The position numbers and the translations under genes are program-made. This document shows positions 49,546 to 62,111 of a DNA stretch of 64,000 bases, piece after piece. The stretch is from Poa pratensis. Taxonomy: Eukaryota; Streptophyta; Magnoliopsida; Poales; Poaceae. The DNA is taken from NCBI GenBank assembly GCA_947311845.1, contig CAMZMU010000063.1, positions 52,826,846 through 52,890,845 of the forward strand, given 5' to 3'. The notes below the pieces were generated by a model. It was not told the DNA's origin, did no database searches, and was given only the letters and a program-made list of their open reading frames with translations. How positions within the stretch are numbered: the first letter of the stretch is position 1; every line of letters begins with the position of its first letter.

Positions 49546-51001
49546 TGATAACCCCCAAGAGCAAGGGATCACTGTAGCACCTCTCAATGTGGAAGTAAGG
49601 TATCGATCCGCAGGAGCAAGAAGGAAAAGTTATCTATTCCCTACAACTAAAGTGTCACAAGTTTTAGTTGATTATGCACTAAACAAGTTTAAGGAACAAG
49701 GTGGTTGATTTAATGGATGGAAGTTTGATGTAACAAGGCAAGAATGTGGAAGTGTCCCAATCCTCTTCAATGCAAGAGGACAAGACAAAGGTTTTCTAGG
49801 ATGCTTGGAAATAAGGCCTAGGGATCATACTTTCACTAGTGGACACTCCAAAATTGAATACATAGATATTTCCTCTTCACTTGGCTACTCTGAACTATTC
49901 TCCCGTTGGATAGAAATACCAATCTACTGCGTAGGGCTACAAGAGCACACCTTAAAGTCTGAGTGAACAAACACCACAATATCATAGAACACCAAGACCA
50001 TCGTGTAGGGCTACAAAAGCACACCTTAAAGTCTGTCTTCCACATCTAGGGAACCCCAAGGTCACTATGAGTGCCCCAAAATAGTACTAAACAAACACCA
50101 CAATTTTATAGTGACATCCAACACAAAGAATAACTCATGGTAAGTATTTCTGTAACCTTTAGCCTAAGAGTCACACACGGTGCACACACTGTCAACTTCA
50201 CACCATGGGACAAAGGTGACTCCGGAAATTACATTAATAAAACCACTTGAGTAGCACAAAAATGAAGGAGAAACGTCCATGAATTCAATTAGATTACAAA
50301 GCTCATGATCACATAAAGATCACATCATGGGAGAGAGAGATGAACCACATAGCTACCGGTAGAGCCCTCAGCCCCGATGAAGAACTACTCCCTCCTCATC
50401 ATGGAGGCAGCAACGGCGATGAAGATGTTGATGATGAACACGCCGGAGGGGGGTGGAGCCCTCCGGAGGCGATTCCGACGGCGTTTCCCCCCTCCGATCT
50501 TCTCCGACGGCAGCCTTCTGACTCTCTGTTTCGTGGTTCTGTGTTTCTCTGCCGCCTCCTTTCGCGAAACGCCAGGGGACCTTTTTTTATAGGCGTTTTT
50601 AGGTCAAGACGGAGTCGGTGGACGAAAGATCGACGGCCACGGAGCTCCGAGGTGGAAACGAGCTGGGCCCACGCGGCCATGTACTTTAGGCCGCGTGGGA
50701 CCCTCCCATTTCCAGCCTGTTGGGCTTCTGGTCTTCAATTTAATCCCATTGCGTTCGTCTCGAAAATTCTGAACCGTGCTCTTTGACCTTGCCCTTTTTG
50801 GAGTCCCGAAGCTCCCGGAAAGTCTGAAACACTAAAAAAGACGTTTTCTGGAAAAACAGGGTTAATTCCAAATAAATGTGAAAACTATGAAATATTCCCA
50901 AAATCATTATAAAACATTGATATAACCCTTATATGATGCAAATATGATTGGAATATAAGCAATTAAAGTGCAAAGTTCATGTATGCATTTTACATGCATC
51001 A
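49546..51001 (-). repeat. Element B 5' LTR
   Basis: 1456 bp, TGATAACCCCC...GCATCA on +. Followed by target copy AACAC, after which the element A frame resumes. Confidence 0.93.
50585..50591 (-). promoter_or_regulatory. Putative TATA box of element B
   Basis: TATAAAA on the minus strand within CGCCTATAAAA, the same context as in element A's LTR (ACCTATAAAA). Positional inference. Confidence 0.4.
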
Positions 51002-51066
51002 AACACTTCCCAAGGAAGAGGGACACACCAAAGTTCAAGCTCCCTCATGAGCTTCGTCCACAATAA

Positions 51067-53471
51067 ACATCAAGTAAGAAGCCTAGCTATATGGCTATAA
51101 AGAAAGCGCTTTACGGGAGGCAACCCGGTTGTTTTTATTTGTGATTTTCTTTGTGTCCTCTTGCTGTAACAAGAGACTTAGTGCTTAGTTTAGTTTCTGG
51201 AATTTTTAATAAAGTGCCAAGTTTTACTCATTTTGGTATGAAGAAGTTGCTTATAGCGTTCGGAGATATTATTCCTGCTCGAATCTGTGCACGGTATGAT
51301 TTTTAATTCTTAGTCTGTAACTCCGAATGAGCTCATATTTAAACTGTAATGGCAACTTTTCATCCTCTGTATGCATGAATGTTTTCGGAATTTTCCGACA
51401 AAGTTAAGTAGGGTAGAAAAATACGTTTAACTGCTGCTGTTTTTCTGGACAGATTCTGTCCCATCTTGTTTGATGCATGCTTAGAACTTTTAACATGAAT
51501 CTTTTTGATCCAATTGAGTTTATGAGTAGGCATACAACATTATACACTTTCTGGACATTCATATGAATTTTTGTCTAAGGATTATATGCAGCAAGAAATC
51601 TATTTGTTTATCACTACTAATGTGCCCCACAGAAAAAGAAATGGGAGAAACGGTGTTTTGAAGTTTTTTCACAGGGATTAGAGGAGATGCACCAAGAGCT
51701 ATCCAAGGATGGTGAAGACCATAAGCTTGGAGATGTGAAGACAACCCCACTGGACCTACACACTCTCGGTTTGCACACGTCTAACTTCTGTTTTTCGATC
51801 GAAACACTTCATCGCGTAAACTTGGAGCGTCTTTTTGTTTGTTTAGGTTAGATTTTTATTTTGTGAGACCACCACACTATCATTTATATATGAGAGAGCT
51901 ACTGGAAATTTGGGTTGAATTATGTTGGATGCTATTATAAGATTGGGAAAAGGGATGTTGAAGTTAATTTTAAAAGATACATATAATTGCATGATTCATG
52001 AGCTTGTTAATGAGTAATAATTTGCAAATATTTTATCAAGAGCAAATATTTTATCAAGAGCTATCTTTTATTCATGTTTTGATGCTAAATGTTATTCTAC
52101 CTTGTTTTAACATGGATTCGTTAGTTCTATGGACACTCATGCATGCATTTAGATGGTCAACTTTCTCCCTCTTGCTAGCCCAAAAATTCCAACAAGCAAA
52201 AACTTGTTTCCAACACCTTCAACCAAAGTTTTTCCAGTGAGTCCACCATATCTACCTATTAGCTTTATGCTATTCCGAGTATGTTTATCATGATATTTGT
52301 GTTATCTATACCTCTGAATGAAAATGCTTATGTTGTTAATTGTTGTGGGAAAAGTTGGTTATATAGCTCTCTCGAACTTGATGCACACTTTACTTTCATT
52401 GCATTAAATAAATATGACCCATTGTGATTAAAATTATGATGTTGTGGACTTGACAAATGTCTTTGGTTGAGAGTTAGCTCATATGTGCTGTCACATGGCA
52501 AGCTTTCAACATTGCACATCATCTCATTTAGTTGATATCATGTACTTTTGTTTATGGATGCTTACTATGGGTGAAATAAATGGGGAAATGAACTGAGTTA
52601 AAATGAGTTTGTATAAATGGTTAGAGAGACGTCTGGGCCGCTAATCTAAGCCATGCATCATTCATGGTGGAAATTTACTTACATGCTATGGTGAACCTTC
52701 TGTGATACACCTTACAATAAAAAGCTATCCAATGGTAAATAAAAAGGGTGTTGAGATTGTTCATTATGTTTGTTTGTCTTGTCATTTTGATATGGGCTTG
52801 TTCCATATCCTGGGACAAGAGGTAACCCAGTTGACGCTCTTAATGATACTTTTATTACTTACAATGATATTTAACTTGAACTTGCTTTGTTTTCCAAAGT
52901 TGAGTAACACATGGAGTAGGTACTTGTATTCAAGGGGCATGAGACTTTCAACCTATACTTTGTCAAGCACACTACTAGTATTGCTTTCACTTTAAACATA
53001 ATCATTCAAGATGCTATGATAGGGGAATGAGAGCTTGACACCAAGGATTACCATATTACAATCATTGACTTAAGTAGAGAAGTTCAGAAGATTGATGAAA
53101 TTTATTCATGCTTTACCTCTACTCACATATATATCTTTCCAAAGTGTCCACCTTTTATATTCAGATTTTCACCAATACACTATGACCATTATAGGATGTT
53201 CTTACTTATTATTATGCATACATGTGGTTCATAGTACTTCTTCTCTTATGTTACACTTTGTAAATTATCGTTGAACATCCTTGCATTGAATACTTGATAT
53301 CACTTCATAAACTATCTTGCATATTGCTACTCCTTTTAAGAATGAATCATTTTACTCTATGTAGCAATAGTAATCATCTTTGATATCCATTGATAGTATT
53401 AAATTGCAAAGTCCATGTTTGTTTTATCACCTTCATACTCGAGAACGAGTATAGGTTAAGCTTGGGGATGT
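51067..53471 (+). mobile_element. Element A 3' non-coding internal region
   Basis: About 2.4 kb from the gag-protease stop to the 3' LTR, without a significant frame and where pol would normally be. It ends with the polypurine-like AAGCTTGGGGATGT (53458-53471). Inverted homologue of 46156-48515. Confidence 0.8.
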
Positions 53472-53918
53472 TGATGCATGTAAAATGCATATATGAACTT
53501 TGCATTATTTTTACTTATATTCCAGTCATATTTGCATCATATAAGGGTTATATCACTGTTTTATAATGATTTTGGGAATATTTGATATGTTTCCTATTTT
53601 TTATGGAATTAACCCTGCGCAGGCAGAAAACCCTATTTATTTCCTTTAATGTTTCAGGGACCCAAACGACGTCCAAATCACCTGCAAATTTACGAGCGTC
53701 AATATTTGGAAGGAAGAAGACTTGGGGGCGAAGAAAGCGAACAAGCGGAGCCCCGAGGGCCAAAAGAGGTGGGCCCACGTGGCCCCTGTACCTGGCCGCG
53801 TGGGACCCCCCCCCCAATTGGGCCTCGACGCTCCGCTGTCGTCGATCTTTCCTCCACCGACTCCGTTTTGACCTAAAAACGCCTATAAAAATTGTCCCCC
53901 GACGTTCTCTGGAAGGAG

Positions 53919-55516
53919 TGATGCGTGTAAAGTCACACGTCCATTGGAAACCCCAAGAGGAAGGTATGATGAGTGCAACAGCAAGTTTTCCCTCAGTATG
54001 AAACCAAGGTTATCAATCCAGTAGGAAGTCAACGTTGCTCCGAAGGTGTTGGTGGAGGAATGTAGTGCGGCGCAACACCAGAGATTCCGGTGCCAACATG
54101 GAACCTGCACAACACAATCAAACTACTTTGTCCCAACGAAACAGTGAGGTTGTCAATCTCACCGGCTTGCTGAAAACAAAGGATTAGGCGTATAGTGTGG
54201 AAAATGATGTTTGTTTGCAGAGAATGTAAAAGAACAATGATTGCAGTAGGTTGTATTTCAGATGTAAAAGAATGGACCGGGGTCCACAGTTCACTAGTGG
54301 TGTCTCTCCATAATAAAATACTAAACATGTTGGGTGAACAAATTACAGTTGGGCAATTGACAAATAGAGAGGGCATAACAATGCACATACATATCATGAT
54401 GATCACTATGAGATTTATTTTGGGCATTACGACAAAGTACACAGACCGCCATCCAGCATGCATCTGTGTCTAAATAGTCCACCTTCAGGTTAGCATCCGC
54501 ACCCCTTCCAGTATTAAGTTGCAAGCAACAGACAATTGCATTAAGTATGGTGCATAATGTAAACAACACTAATATCCTTAGACAAAGCATTGCTGTTTTA
54601 CCCCTAGTAGCAACAGCACATCCACAACCTTAGAACTTTCTGTCACTGTCCCAGATTAAATGGAGGCATGAACCTACTATCTAGCATAAATACTCCCTCT
54701 TGGAGTTACAAGCATAAACTTGGCCAAAGCCTACACTAATAACGGAGAGCATGCAAGATCATAAACAACACATATATGATAGATCAATAATCAACTTGAC
54801 ATAGTATTCAATATCCATCGGATCCCAACAAACACAACATGTAGCATTACAATAAGATGATCTTGATCATGATAGGCAGCTCACAAGATCTAAACATGAT
54901 GGCACAAAAGGAGAAGACAACCATCTAGCTACTGTATGGACCCGTAGTCCAAGGATGAACTACTCACGCATCACTCCGGAGGCAGGCATGGCGATGTAGA
55001 GCCCTCCGGTGATGATTCCCCTCTCCGGCAGGGTGCCGGAGGAGAACTTCTGAACCCCCCGAGTTAGGGTTGACGGCGGCGGCGGCAGCGGATGTTTTCT
55101 GGAAATATGGCTCGGTGTTTTAGGGTTTTCGCGTCTGGAGGAATAAATAGGCGAAGGGGCGACGTCGGTGGAGGCGCGGGGCCCGCTCCCCATAGGGTGG
55201 CGCGGCAGGGGGCCCACCCGCGCCGCCATGTGGGAGGGCGCCCTGCTGCCCCCCTTCGTCTCCTCTTCGGACTTCTGGAACGTGTCGGAAAAATAGGCAT
55301 CTGGGATTTTGTTTCGTCCAATTCCGAGAATATTTCCAGAACAGCTTTTCTGAAACCAAAAACAGCAGAAAACAGGAACTGGCACTGTGGCATCTTGTTA
55401 ATAGGTTAGTTCCAGAAAATGCATAAAAATGCTATGAAGTGTGAATAAAACATGTAGCTATTGGTATAAAACTAGCATGGAACATAAGAAATTATAGATA
55501 CGTTGGAGACGTATCA
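53919..55516 (-). repeat. Element C 3' LTR
   Basis: 1598 bp; on + it runs TGATGCGTGTAAAG...GACGTATCA. Confidence 0.92.
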
Positions 55517-58132
55517 AGCATCCCCAAGCTTAGTTCTACTCGTCCTCGAGTAGGTAAACGATAACAACAATAATTTCTGAAGTGACATGCTACCAACATA
55601 ATCTTGATCAAATAATATTGTAAAGCATATGTCATGAATGAAGTGACTCAAGGCAATGGTCTATAGTTTGCTAACAAATAGATAATGAGTAAACACTGAA
55701 TCATATAAGCAAAAGCTTTTCATAAATAGTACTTTCAAGACAAGCATCAAAAAGTTTTGCATAAGAGCTAACTCATAAAGCAATAGATTCTAAGTAAAAG
55801 GCATTGAAGCAACACAAAGGAAGATTAAGTTTCAGCAATTGCTTTCAACTTGTAACTTGTATATCTCATGGATAATTGTCAACACAAAGCAATATAATAA
55901 GTGCAATAAGTAAACATATAAGAATTGTTGCACACAAAGTTGACACAAGTGTTTGCTTCAGGGATAGAAAGGAGTAGGTAAACTGACTCAACAATAAAGT
56001 AAAAGATAGGCCCTTCGCAGAGGGAAGCAGGGATTAAATCATGTGCTAGAGCTTTTTAAGTTTTGAAAACATATAGAGAGCATAAAGTAAGTGTTTGAGA
56101 GGTGTTTGTTGTTGTCAACGAATGGCAGTGGGCACTCTATCCCCCTTGTCACCCAAACTTTCAAGAGCGGCTCCCATGAAGGACGTTATTTCTACCCAAG
56201 GGTAGATCATCCCTCTTCTCTTTTGTTTACACATGCATATTTATAAATTGGTATGACACTCCTCCCAACCTTTGCTTACACAAGCCATGGCTAACCGAAT
56301 CCTCGGGTGCCTTCCAACAATCACATACCATGGAGGAGTGCCTATTTGATAAAGTTTAACATTTTGGAATTTGCTTTTGATAAATCATTGGCAAACATGT
56401 GAAGAGAATCAAATGGTTAAAGTTATAATTAATTGGGACTGGGCACCCCATTTGCCAGCTCTTTTTGCAAGTTATTGGATAAGCGGATGTATATGCCACT
56501 AGTCCATTGGTGAAAGTCTGTCATGAATAAATGACAAGGTGATAGAGTAAACGCCACATACTTCCTCATGAGCTATAAAACATTGACACAAATAAGGAGT
56601 AATAAAGTTTTGAATAGTTTAAAGGTAGCACATGAAGTATTTACTTGGAATGGCAGGAAATACCACATAATAGGTAGATATGGTGGACACAATTGGCATG
56701 GGTTTTGGCTCAAGGTTTTGGATGCACGAGAAGCATTCCCTCTCAGTACAGAGTTTAGGCTAGCAAGGTTGTTTGAAGCAAACACAAGTATAAACCGGTA
56801 CAGCAAGACTCACATGAAAACATATTGCAAGCATTATAAGACTCTACACTGTCTTTCCTTGTTGCTCAAACACTTTTACCAGAAAATATCTAGACCTTAG
56901 AGATACCAATCATGCAAACCAAATTTCAACAAGCTCTACGGTAGTTCTTTACTAATAGACTTTTAACTACATGATGCAAGAGCTTAAACATGAAATACTT
57001 GAGAGCTCAAAACAATTGCCAAGTGTCAAATAAAACAAGACAATGATCTATATGAGTGTCTTTTCGATATACCATCTACCACATGCAGCATTTTCTGAAC
57101 CAACACATCAACCAAGCAACTCTCCAAGTAATTTACAAAAGAAACAAGAGAGTACTTTCCACAAGAATTAACAGCTCTAAAAGAGATGCATGAAAAACAG
57201 GAGCTAAAAGCATAGCAGTAGCTAGATAAGAATACTCAAAAGATATAAGTGAAGAATATGAGTATTCACATGAAAAAGCGGAGCGTGTCTCTCTCCCACA
57301 CAAGAATGCTAGGATCCGACTTTATTCAGAAAAATAAAAAAACAAAAAAAATAAAAGCAAACAGACGCTCCAAGTAAAATACATAAAATGTGGAAGAATT
57401 AAAATATAGTTTCACTAGAGATGACCTGATAAATTGTTGATGAAGAAGGGGATGCCTTGGGCATCCCCAAGCTTAGACGCTTGAGTCTTCTTGAATATTG
57501 CAGGGATGACCCACGGGGGCATCCCCAAGCTTAGGCTTTTCACTCTTCTTGATCACATCATATCATCCTTCTCTCTTGCTCCTTGAAAACTTCCGCCACA
57601 CCAAACTCAGGTAACTCGTTAGAGGGTTAGTGCATAATCAAAAATTCTCATATTCTACTGTGACACAATCATTACCAAAGCTTCTGGACATTACTTACAG
57701 CCACTGATGTTTAATGGAGCAAAGAAATCCAATCAAACATAGTAAAAGAGGCAATGCAAAACGAAAGGCAGAATCTGTCAAAAACAGAACAGTCTGGAAA
57801 GACGAATTTTTTCGAGGCACTTAACTTGCTCAGATGGAAGAAGCCCAAACTAATGAAAGTTGCGTACATATATAAGGATCATGCGTGATTTTTTCAGAAT
57901 TTTTCGAATTTTCTGTAGCGCATACAGCTCAAAATGGTGGACAGCAAAAATCTGTCACTGCGCAGAAATCCAATTTTAGCAACAACTTTCAACTAGAGAC
58001 TTTACTTGGCACAACAATGCAATAAAATAAAGATACAAAGGAGTTGCTACAGAAGTAAACAGCACCTTGACTCAAAATAAAATAAAATGACAGAAAATAA
58101 AAAGATGGGTTGTCTCCCACAAGCGCTTTTCT
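55517..58132 (-). mobile_element. Element C 3' non-coding internal region
   Basis: No credible frame. Three polypurine-like TCCCCAAGCTT copies (55521-55531, 57464-57474, 57522-57532), the first adjoining the LTR. It has the same general layout as A and B (AAAGAAAAGCGCTT and GGGAGACAACCCA just after the coding stop, on minus). Confidence 0.75.
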
Positions 58133-60267
58133 TTAACGCCTTTCAGCTAGGCGCAGAAAGTGAAAATCAAGTGTTATCAAGAGAAATGCATCAACATCAT
58201 AATTTGTTCTAATAATAGAATCAAAAGGCATCTTCATTCTCTTTCTAGGGAAGTGTTCCATACCTTTCTTAAGAGGAAATTGATACTTAATATTCCCCTC
58301 TTTCATATCAATAACAGCACCAACAGTTCGAAGAAAGGGTCTTCCCAAAACAATAGGACAAGATGCATTGCATTCAATATCCAAAACAACAAAGTCAACG
58401 GGGACAAGGTTATTGTTAACCGTAATATGAACATTATCAATTCTCCCCAAAGGTTTCTTCATAGAGTTATCAGCAAGATGAACATCCAAATAACAGCATT
58501 CCAAAGGTGGCAAGTCAAGCATATCATAAAGTTTCTTAGGCATAACAGAAATACTTGCACCAAGGTCACATAAAGCATTACAATCAAAATCATTCACCTT
58601 CATTTTAATGATGGGTTCCCAACCATCTTCCAACTTCCTAGGGATAGAAGCTTCAAGTTTTAATTTCTCTTCCCTAGCTTTTATGAGGGCATTTGTAATA
58701 TGTTTTGTAAAAGCCATGTTCATAGCACTAGCATTAGGACTTCTAGCTAGCTTTTGCAAGAACTTAATAACTTCAGAGATGTTACAACTATCAAAGTCAA
58801 AATCATTATGATCAAAAGTAATGGGACCATTGCCTCCAATACTTCGAAAAATTTCAGCACCTTTATCAGAAACAGTTTCAGCAGTTTTAGGCAATTTTGC
58901 ATGCTTTATAGTAGAAGTAGAAACATTGCCAACATCAATAACATTACCATTGATAATAGGAGGTTTATCAACATGTGAAGCTTCAGCATTACTAGTGGTG
59001 GTAATAGTACAAACTCGAGCTATACTATTCTTTCTATCAATTTCAGCTTCTCTTTCCCACCTAGCATGCAACTCAGCTAACATCCTAATATTGTTGTCAA
59101 TTTTAACTTGGATGGCATTTGCTGTAGCAAAAGACTTAGTATCTTTAACCTCATTAGGCATAACTTTCAGTTTCAAAAGATCAACATCTAGAGCAAGACT
59201 ATCAACCTTAGAAGCAAGAACATCAATTTTACCAAACTTTTCCTCAACAGATTTGTTAAAAGCGTTTGTGTATTAATAAATTCTTTAAGCATGACTTCAA
59301 GATCAGAGGGTACACTCCTACTATTGTTGTAAGAATTACCATAAAAATTACCATAACCACTACCATTATTAGAAGGATATGGCTTATAGTTGTTATTACC
59401 AAAATTATTCCTATAGGCATTGTTGTTGAAATTATTATTTTTAATGAAGTTCACATCAACATGCTCTTCTTGAGCAACCAATGAAGCTAAAGGAACATTA
59501 TTAGGATCAATATGAGATTTACCACTCACAAGCATAGACATAATGATATCAATCTTTTCATTCAAGGAAGAGGTTTCTTCAACAGAATTTACCTTCTTAC
59601 CTTGAGGAGTCCTTTCAGCGTGCCATTCGGAGTAGTTGATCATCATATCATCAAGAAGTTTTGTTGCTGCACCTAAAGTGATGGACATAAAGGTTCCTCC
59701 AGCAGCTGAATCCAGCAGGTTCCTTGAGGAAAAATTTAATCCTGCATAAAAGGTTTGGATGATCATCCAAGCAGTCAGTCCATGGGTAGGGCAATTCTTT
59801 ATCATAGATTTCATTCTCTCCCATGCTTGAGCAACATGTTCATTATCAAATTGCTTGAAATTCATAATGCTACTTCTCAAAGATATAATTTTAGCAGGAG
59901 GATAATATTTTCCAATGAAAGCATCTTTGCATTTTGTCCATGAATCAATACTATTTCTAGGCAAAGATAGCAACCATTCTTTAGCTCTTCCTCTTAAGGA
60001 GAAAGGAAATAGTTTCAGTTTTACAATATCCCCATCTATATCCTTATACTTTTGCATCTCACAAAGTTCAACAAAATTATTAAGATGGGCAGCAGCATCA
60101 TCAGTACTAACACCAGAAAATTGCTCTTTCATAACAAGATTTAATAGAGCAGGTTTAATTTCATAAAAGTCTGCTTTAGAAGCAGGTGGAGCAATAGGAG
60201 TGCATATGAAGTCATTATTATTTGTGCTAGTGAAGTCACACAACTTGGTGTTCTCAGGAGTACTCAT
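58133..60267 (-). pseudogene. Gag-protease of element C, one frameshift
   Basis: Start ATG 60267 (MSTPENTKLCDF), chosen because the family start in element A aligns here; upstream codons are leader. Gag domain: LRGRAKEWLLSLP, FIGKYYPPAK, AWERMK, FYAGLN. An Asn/Gly/Tyr-rich linker (about residues 270-320) takes the place of a zinc knuckle. One base is missing near 59265, shifting the frame from ...FINTQT into a false LLTNLLRK end at 59188. The true continuation (NKSVEEKFGKIDVL...) runs on to 58133. Protease domain: active-site CDLGASISVMPKKLYD and flap-side IVLGRPFLRTVGAV, then MEHFPRKR, ending ...LRLAERR. Apart from that indel the frame is open, so C lost activity recently or the indel is an error. 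Confidence 0.88.
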
Positions 60268-60485
60268 TATAGCAAAAATAAAAACAAAACCGAAATAACA
60301 AGATAAAAACAAGTAACTAATTTTTTTTGTTTTTGATATAAAGAAAGCAAACAAGACAATATAAAAATAAAGCAAGACAAAACAAAGTAAAGAGATTGGG
60401 TGTGAGAGACTCCCCTTGCAAGAACGCCAGAAAATACTGGTGCCTAGTGGAGGCAGAAATCTTCTGAATCCAAAGCAACTCGACT

Positions 60486-60503
60486 TCCCCGGCAACGGCG
60501 CCA
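60486..60503 (-). other. Primer-binding site of element C
   Basis: Reverse complement TGGCGCCGTTGCCGGGGA, 11 bases inside the 5' LTR; tRNA-Asp type. Confidence 0.87.
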
Positions 60504-60514
60504 GAAAATATGCT

Positions 60515-62111
60515 TGATGCGTGTAAAGTCACACGTCCGTTGGAAACCCCAAGAGGAAGGTATGATGAGTGCAGCAGCAAGTTTTCCCTCAGTATGAAAC
60601 CAAGGTTATCAATCCAGTAGGAAGTCAACGTTGCTCCGAAGGTGTTGGTGGAGGAATGTAGTGCGGCGCAACACCAGAGATTCCGGTGCCAACGTGGAAC
60701 CTGCACAACACAATCAAACTACTTTGTCCCAACGAAACAGTGAGGTTGTCAATCTCACCGGCTTGCTGAAAACAAAGGATTAGGCGTATAGTGTGGAAAA
60801 TGATGTTTGTTTGCAGAGAATGTAAAAGAACAATGATTGCAGTAGGTTGTATTTCAGATGTAAAAGAATGGACCGGGGTCCACAGTTCACTAGTGGTGTC
60901 TCTCCATAATAAAATACTAAACATGTTGGGTGAACAAATTACAGTTGGGCAATTGACAAATAGAGAGGGCATAACAATGCACATACATATCATGATGATC
61001 ACTATGAGATTTATTTGGGCATTACGACAAAGTACACAGACCGCCATCCAGCATGCATCTGTGTCTAAATAGTCCACCTTCAGGTTAGCATCCGCACCCC
61101 TTCCAGTATTAAGTTGCAAGCAACAGACAATTGCATTAAGTATGGTGCATAATGTAAACAACACTAATATCCTTAGACAAAGCATTGCTGTTTTACCCCT
61201 AGTAGCAACAGCACATCCACAACCTTAGAACTTTCTGTCACTGTCCCAGATTAAATGGAGGCATGAACCTACTATCTAGCATAAATACTCCCTCTTGGAG
61301 TTACAAGCATAAACTTGGCCAAAGCCTACACTAATAACGGAGAGCATGCAAGATCATAAACAACACATATATGATAGATCAATAATCAACTTGACATAGT
61401 ATTCAATATCCATCGGATCCCAACAAACACAACATGTAGCATTACAATAAGATGATCTTGATCATGATAGGCAGCTCACAAGATCTAAACATGATGGCAC
61501 AAAAGGAGAAGACAACCATCTAGCTACTGTATGGACCCGTAGTCCAAGGATGAACTACTCACGCATCACTCCGGAGGCAGGCATGGCGATGTAGAGCCGT
61601 CCGGTGATGATTCCCCTCTTCGGCAGGGTGCCGGAGGAGAACTTCTGAACCCCCCGAGTTAGGGTTGACGGCGGCGGCGGCAACGGATGTTTTCTGGAAA
61701 TATGGCTCGGTGTTTTAGGTTTTCGCGTCTGGAGGAATAAATAGGCGAAGGGGCGACTCGGTGGAGGCGCGGGGCCCGCTCCCCATAGGGTGGCGCGGCA
61801 GGGGGCCCACCCGCGCCGCCATGTGGGGAGGGCGCCCTGCTACCCCCCTTCGTCTCCTCTTCGGACTTCTGGAACGTGTCGGGAAAAATAGGCATCTGGG
61901 ATTTTGTTTCGTCCAATTCCGAGAATATTTCCAGAACAGCTTTTCTGAAACCAAAAACAACAGAAAACAGGAACTGGCACTGTGGCATCTTGTTAATAGG
62001 TTAGTTCCAGAAAATGCATAAAAATGATATGAAGTGTGAATAAAACATGTAGCTATTGGTATAAAACTAGCATGGAACATAAGAAATTATAGATACGTTG
62101 GAGACGTATCA
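60515..62111 (-). repeat. Element C 5' LTR
   Basis: 1597 bp, pairs with 53919-55516. Followed by target copy AGGAG and the rest of element A's LTR. Confidence 0.92.

Larger units (their letters stand above)
44699..51001 (-). mobile_element. Element B: non-autonomous Athila-like LTR retrotransposon
   Basis: 6303 bp. LTRs 44699-46155 (3') and 49546-51001 (5'), target duplication AACAC (44694-44698, 51002-51006). The first ~150 bp of its LTR (read on minus: TGATGCATGTAAAATGC...) and its whole 3' internal region resemble element A, but it has no gag, protease or pol. Its only sizeable frame is the 288-residue ORF near the primer site. The LTRs differ by about a dozen substitutions by eye, so insertion is recent. 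Confidence 0.93.
42948..51066 (+). pseudogene. Gag-protease of element A, split by element B
   Basis: Starts MGERTKLCDY at 42948. A gag domain (LRGKAEEWMHSLP, FIKKYYPP, AWDRIK, FYNGL) is followed by an Asn/Gly/Tyr-rich linker lacking a CCHC knuckle, then a coiled, Lys/Glu-rich segment. A retropepsin-like domain follows, with active-site DLGSS and flap-side IILGRTFL. Element B enters after ...CMEH (44698). The reading resumes at 51007 with FPRKR and stops at TAA 51064-51066. Two further defects: a 1-base frameshift near 43515 (GGALWEKL versus continuing MGKTIVEAKN) and an in-frame TAA at 43883-43885. Both are also in copy 1, so they belong to the element. The product would form particles and process Gag; it is not functional as read. 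Confidence 0.85.
53919..62111 (-). mobile_element. Element C: Athila-like LTR retrotransposon without pol
   Basis: 8193 bp, reverse orientation, in the 3' LTR of A at GGAAGGAG^CGCCGC. Target duplication AGGAG (53914-53918, 62112-62116). LTRs 53919-55516 and 60515-62111; read on minus they begin TGATACGTCTCCAACGTATC. It carries gag-protease (58133-60267) and then about 2.6 kb non-coding. No reverse transcriptase or integrase. LTR divergence by eye is below about 1%. Confidence 0.93.

Noticed and set aside
54029..55393. Frames of 75-186 codons within the LTRs of element C (also 60625-62080)
   Set aside because: They lie inside LTR sequence, are antisense or overlapping, and change between the two LTRs.
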